This document shows positions 61,160 to 64,000 of a stretch of DNA of 64,000 bases, one piece after another. This DNA is from Xylocopilactobacillus apicola. GTDB taxonomy: Bacteria; Bacillota; Bacilli; Lactobacillales; Lactobacillaceae. The DNA is taken from assembly GCF_033095985.1 (NCBI RefSeq), contig NZ_AP026802.1, positions 186,001-250,000 of the forward strand. Reading direction: 5' to 3'. The position numbers were made by a program, and so were the translations under genes. Under the pieces are notes generated by a model, which had not been told where the DNA came from, did not search any database, and was given only the letters and a program-made list of their open reading frames with translations. Position 1 is the first letter of the stretch, and each line of letters begins with the position of its first letter.

Positions 61160-64000
61160 ATTGACGATGAAATATTTTGGACCTTATGTTTTTGAAACGG
61201 TCGATTTCCAAACCTTTGATACCAGCCCGTTGTTCTTGATCAGTGGACCGACGGGAGCTGGTAAAACGACGATTTTTGATGCTTTGACGTTTGCTTTATA
61301 TGGCAAAACATCTTGTAACGACGAGCGTTCAGGCAGTGACTTACGTTCTAAATTCGCTAAACCAGATCAAATTACTTCTGTTGAACTAGTTTTCAGTCAT
61401 CAAAATCAAGTTTATACAATTTATCGGCGTCCGCAGCAGCTTTTAGCGAAAAAAAGGGGCGATGGTTTAACGAGTATGCCAGCTAAGGCGATGTTGACGA
61501 TCGAAAAAAATGGCTCAAAGCAAGAAATCGAAAAGTTAAGAGAAGTAGATCAGCGAATCGCCGATCTTTTGCAATTAGATAGTGCTCAATTTCGCCAAGT
61601 TGTTTTGCTCCCACAAGGAGATTTTCGCCAGTTCCTCGGAGCAGATAGTGATAATAAAGAAGTTTTATTGCGCAAGCTGTTTGGCACCCAGCTCTATGAT
61701 CGCTGGGCAAATGCTTTAAAAGTTAAACAATCTGCTCATAAAAAACAAATTGATGAAAAAATGCTTGAACTTAAAATGCTAAAAGATCAGTTTGATTGGC
61801 AAAGTTGCCCGAAAAAAGATTTGCCTTTAGGAGAAATCTTGACGGCGATGGAAAATGATAATGAACAGGTCAAAATCAAAGCTAATACCCTTCAAGAAGC
61901 ATCTGATGATGCCAAAAATCAAGTTAAAAAGCTAACAGAGGAGCTTGCTAAATTGAAGGCTTTGCAAGAAGATTTTGAAATGATTGCTAAAGCACAGATT
62001 GATTTATCGAGTTTAAAGCTTAAAGAAGCTGAGATGAACAAATTAGCTAAGGAAGTTTCTATTGACGAATGGGTTCAACAGCACCAAGATCAATATCGAA
62101 ATTGGCAAGCTTCCTTAAAAGAAATCAGCAAAATTGATCAGAAATTGGCTGCAGCTACGGTCGAATTACCCGCTAAAATAAAACAACAGAATGATTTTGA
62201 AGCAGAAAAAGTAAAAATTGATCAAAAAGTACCAGCAATTGATCAAGCAAAAAACGAGCTTCATGATCTTTTATCAGCACAAGTCAAAATCAGCGAGTTA
62301 AATCAAGCCCAGTCACGAGTAAAATCTTTAACCAAACAATTGGAAAATGCTGAATCGGCTGTGGCTAGTAGCAACTGTGAGGTCTTAAAGCTAGAAGCGG
62401 CATTGAAAGAACTGCGCAATAAAGAAGCAACAGAACAACTAAATGAAGAAATCATTAGCACCAACGACTTAAACATTCGATTGACTGCCCTTGAACAAGA
62501 TTTTAAAGAATACCAAGAATTAAAGCATCAAGTCGATCAAGTTAAGGGACAATTGGTCATCCAAAAAGATCAACTGGCAGTCAAGGCTAAATTGGCAGAT
62601 GAGGCTCAAGCCAAATATGATGGACTAAACGATCAAGCCTTGGTTTCACAGATTACAATTCTTGCAAGCAAGTTATCTGATCATACACCTTGTCCCGTTT
62701 GCGGCAGTAAGGATCATCCAGCACCTGCGAATCTACAAACAAAATCGAAATTTGATCCAAAAGCTTTGGCTCAGGCTGATCAGGCGCGTCAGTTAGCCCA
62801 AACCCAATTGGTTAAGGCGGAAAAAGACGTTGTGCAAACCAAAGAAAACATTGTCGAACTCGAAAATAAAATTGCAGCAATTTTAACCAAGCTTTTTAAA
62901 CAGTTGCCAATCCCGCCAGATAGTAACTTGGAAGCAGAATTAGTGAAATTTAGATCGCAAGTTCAACAAGCAGAAAATAAATTAAAATCTGATCAGAAAG
63001 TACATGATTTAAGGCAAAAGGAGCTTACAGCTAAAGAAGACGAGCTAGAATCCAAGCGTGAAGAATTAACTAAGCTTAAAGAGCAATTGAATGATTTCAA
63101 AAATCAGCGAACAGAAAATCTTACGACTGCTCAAATCTTAAAGAAAAGCCTACCTACGGCCGCCCTTGATCAGGATTTGTTAGAAATCAACATTAAGGAA
63201 TTGCGGCAGCGACTAGAGGAATTTACTAGAAATCAAAAATCTAATCAAGAGACTTTAGCTCGGTTAAATGAACAGGTAACGGCGTTGAAGGCACAAATCA
63301 GCGCATTGACTACCCAAAAAAGTGATCGTCAAGTCGAAACTGCACAACAAGAAGCTGCTTTTCAAGCTGCATTGACCAAATTCTCAGAAATTGAGGATTC
63401 AGCTGATTTTCTTATGCACCTCGATCATTTGGCTAGTTTGTCTCAGCACAAAAAAGATCTAGAAGACTTTAAAAATAAAAAATTAAGACTGAATATTGAG
63501 CTAACAAATGCTAAAAAGCGGACTTCTGGTAAGTCAGAGCCCGATTTAGAGCCAGTAACTAAGAAATTAGCAGCAGCTCAAGATCATGCAAATCAAGCGC
63601 AAGAACAAGCGACTATTTTTGAACAGCGACTCAAAAAAAATCAGCAACTAATGGAGAAAGTTAAAAAACTTTGGCAAAGTAATCAAGTTGCTTTACAAGA
63701 TGCAGCAGAATTAAATAGTTTAGTTGAAATTATGACCGGCTCTGGTCCGCATAAAATATCGTTAGAACGCTATGTTTTGCAGGCTTATTTATCGCAGGTA
63801 CTTAACGTTGCAAACAATCAATTAATAAAAATGACTAACGGACGCTATCAATTTGTTCTAGATCACGATCAGGGCAGCTACAAGAAGAATTCGGGCCTTG
63901 AGATCAATGTCTATGATGATCAGGTGGGAGCAGTGAGGTCGGTACATACTCTCTCAGGCGGAGAAAGTTTTTTGGCGGCTTTAAGTCTAGCATTAGCTCT
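61146..64000 (+). CDS. sbcC: Exonuclease subunit SbcC (partial, runs off the right edge)
   Basis: Open from ATG 61146 (or 61143; AAGGAGG at 61133-61139 fits 61146 better) to the window end, 951 residues seen. It has the Rad50 layout: Walker A GPTGAGKTT near residue 35, the Q loop in VVLLPQGDFRQFL, long coiled coils, the zinc hook CPVC at 516-519 (HTPCPVCGSKDHPAP), a second coiled coil, and the ABC signature LSGGESF at the edge. Walker B and the stop lie outside. It drives SbcD-dependent DNA end processing. Confidence 0.95.
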   Translation, partial: MRPIKLTMKYFGPYVFETVDFQTFDTSPLFLISGPTGAGKTTIFDALTFALYGKTSCNDERSGSDLRSKFAKPDQITSVELVFSHQNQVYTIYRRPQQLLAKKRGDGLTSMPAKAMLTIEKNGSKQEIEKLREVDQRIADLLQLDSAQFRQVVLLPQGDFRQFLGADSDNKEVLLRKLFGTQLYDRWANALKVKQSAHKKQIDEKMLELKMLKDQFDWQSCPKKDLPLGEILTAMENDNEQVKIKANTLQEASDDAKNQVKKLTEELAKLKALQEDFEMIAKAQIDLSSLKLKEAEMNKLAKEVSIDEWVQQHQDQYRNWQASLKEISKIDQKLAAATVELPAKIKQQNDFEAEKVKIDQKVPAIDQAKNELHDLLSAQVKISELNQAQSRVKSLTKQLENAESAVASSNCEVLKLEAALKELRNKEATEQLNEEIISTNDLNIRLTALEQDFKEYQELKHQVDQVKGQLVIQKDQLAVKAKLADEAQAKYDGLNDQALVSQITILASKLSDHTPCPVCGSKDHPAPANLQTKSKFDPKALAQADQARQLAQTQLVKAEKDVVQTKENIVELENKIAAILTKLFKQLPIPPDSNLEAELVKFRSQVQQAENKLKSDQKVHDLRQKELTAKEDELESKREELTKLKEQLNDFKNQRTENLTTAQILKKSLPTAALDQDLLEINIKELRQRLEEFTRNQKSNQETLARLNEQVTALKAQISALTTQKSDRQVETAQQEAAFQAALTKFSEIEDSADFLMHLDHLASLSQHKKDLEDFKNKKLRLNIELTNAKKRTSGKSEPDLEPVTKKLAAAQDHANQAQEQATIFEQRLKKNQQLMEKVKKLWQSNQVALQDAAELNSLVEIMTGSGPHKISLERYVLQAYLSQVLNVANNQLIKMTNGRYQFVLDHDQGSYKKNSGLEINVYDDQVGAVRSVHTLSGGESFLAALSLALA

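Noticed and set aside
1..64000. tRNA, rRNA or an intact transposase gene
   Set aside because: I found no cloverleaf-like segments, no rRNA motifs and no DDE transposase frame anywhere in the window.

Overview
The window looks like a chromosomal segment from a low-GC Gram-positive lactic acid bacterium, most likely a member of the Lactobacillaceae. The evidence is the low GC content, strong AGGAGG-type ribosome sites, several TTG/GTG starts, cre-type catabolite sites, two pyruvate oxidases, the PepT/PepD/PepN peptidase set, a fused GlnP transporter and WxL-type surface proteins. I cannot fix the genus. I see no rRNA, tRNA, CRISPR array or intact insertion sequence.

Layout. 1-7.7 kb: the 3' end of a LysR-type regulator, an AAA/DUF4143 ATPase, an oppA-pepT peptide uptake and cleavage pair, a repeat cluster, a frameshifted AlbA_2 regulator and an exonuclease-BRCT protein. 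7.7-12.2 kb: a leftward run of SDR, dipeptidase, esterase and HAD phosphatase, then a broken 3-methyladenine glycosylase. 12.3-17 kb: cell-wall genes (secreted amidase, GtrA protein, histidine kinase coupled to a D,D-carboxypeptidase). 17-22.3 kb: a leftward housekeeping block, rpsF-ssb-rpsR and gdpP-rplI-dnaB, with a 34-codon leader ORF overlapping the rpsF start. 22.3-27.2 kb: PTS IIC, a 43-aa basic protein, aminotransferase, NAD(P)-binding protein and guaA. 27.2-27.9 kb is a gene-poor, decayed stretch.

27.9-36 kb is the most distinctive region. It has two tandem 1,030-residue secreted proteins, each with about 25 BspA-type (DUF285) leucine-rich repeats and a C-terminal WxL-like domain. The first is interrupted by a nine-G tract, which looks like a slipped-strand ON/OFF switch. 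A glycosyltransferase-TPR gene and a MazG-like gene follow. 36-41.3 kb is a toxin/defence-like cluster: Fic, an AbiEi/AbiEii pair, a decayed second Fic copy that makes a direct repeat around AbiE, and a DUF5986-like gene paired with an XRE-ImmA/IrrE protease. 41.3-49.2 kb holds small accessory operons (MerR/ClbS-like with a 19-bp-spacer promoter, GNAT, LytTR-DUF3021, galE, peptidase S51, TPM protein, a MerR gene with no standard start codon) and several gene fragments. 49.2-64 kb is metabolic: aldo-keto reductase, two pyruvate oxidases each with a cre site just downstream of the -10, a GntR regulator, pepN, the glutamine ABC transporter and sbcDC, which runs off the right edge.

Points most worth a second look: the poly-G switch in the BspA-WxL gene, the Fic/AbiE direct-repeat arrangement, the DUF5986/ImmA pair, the rpsF leader ORF, an OppA whose lipobox cysteine position is alanine, and the number of truncated genes (AlbA_2, MPG, HIT, TPM, Fic), which suggests ongoing genome reduction.
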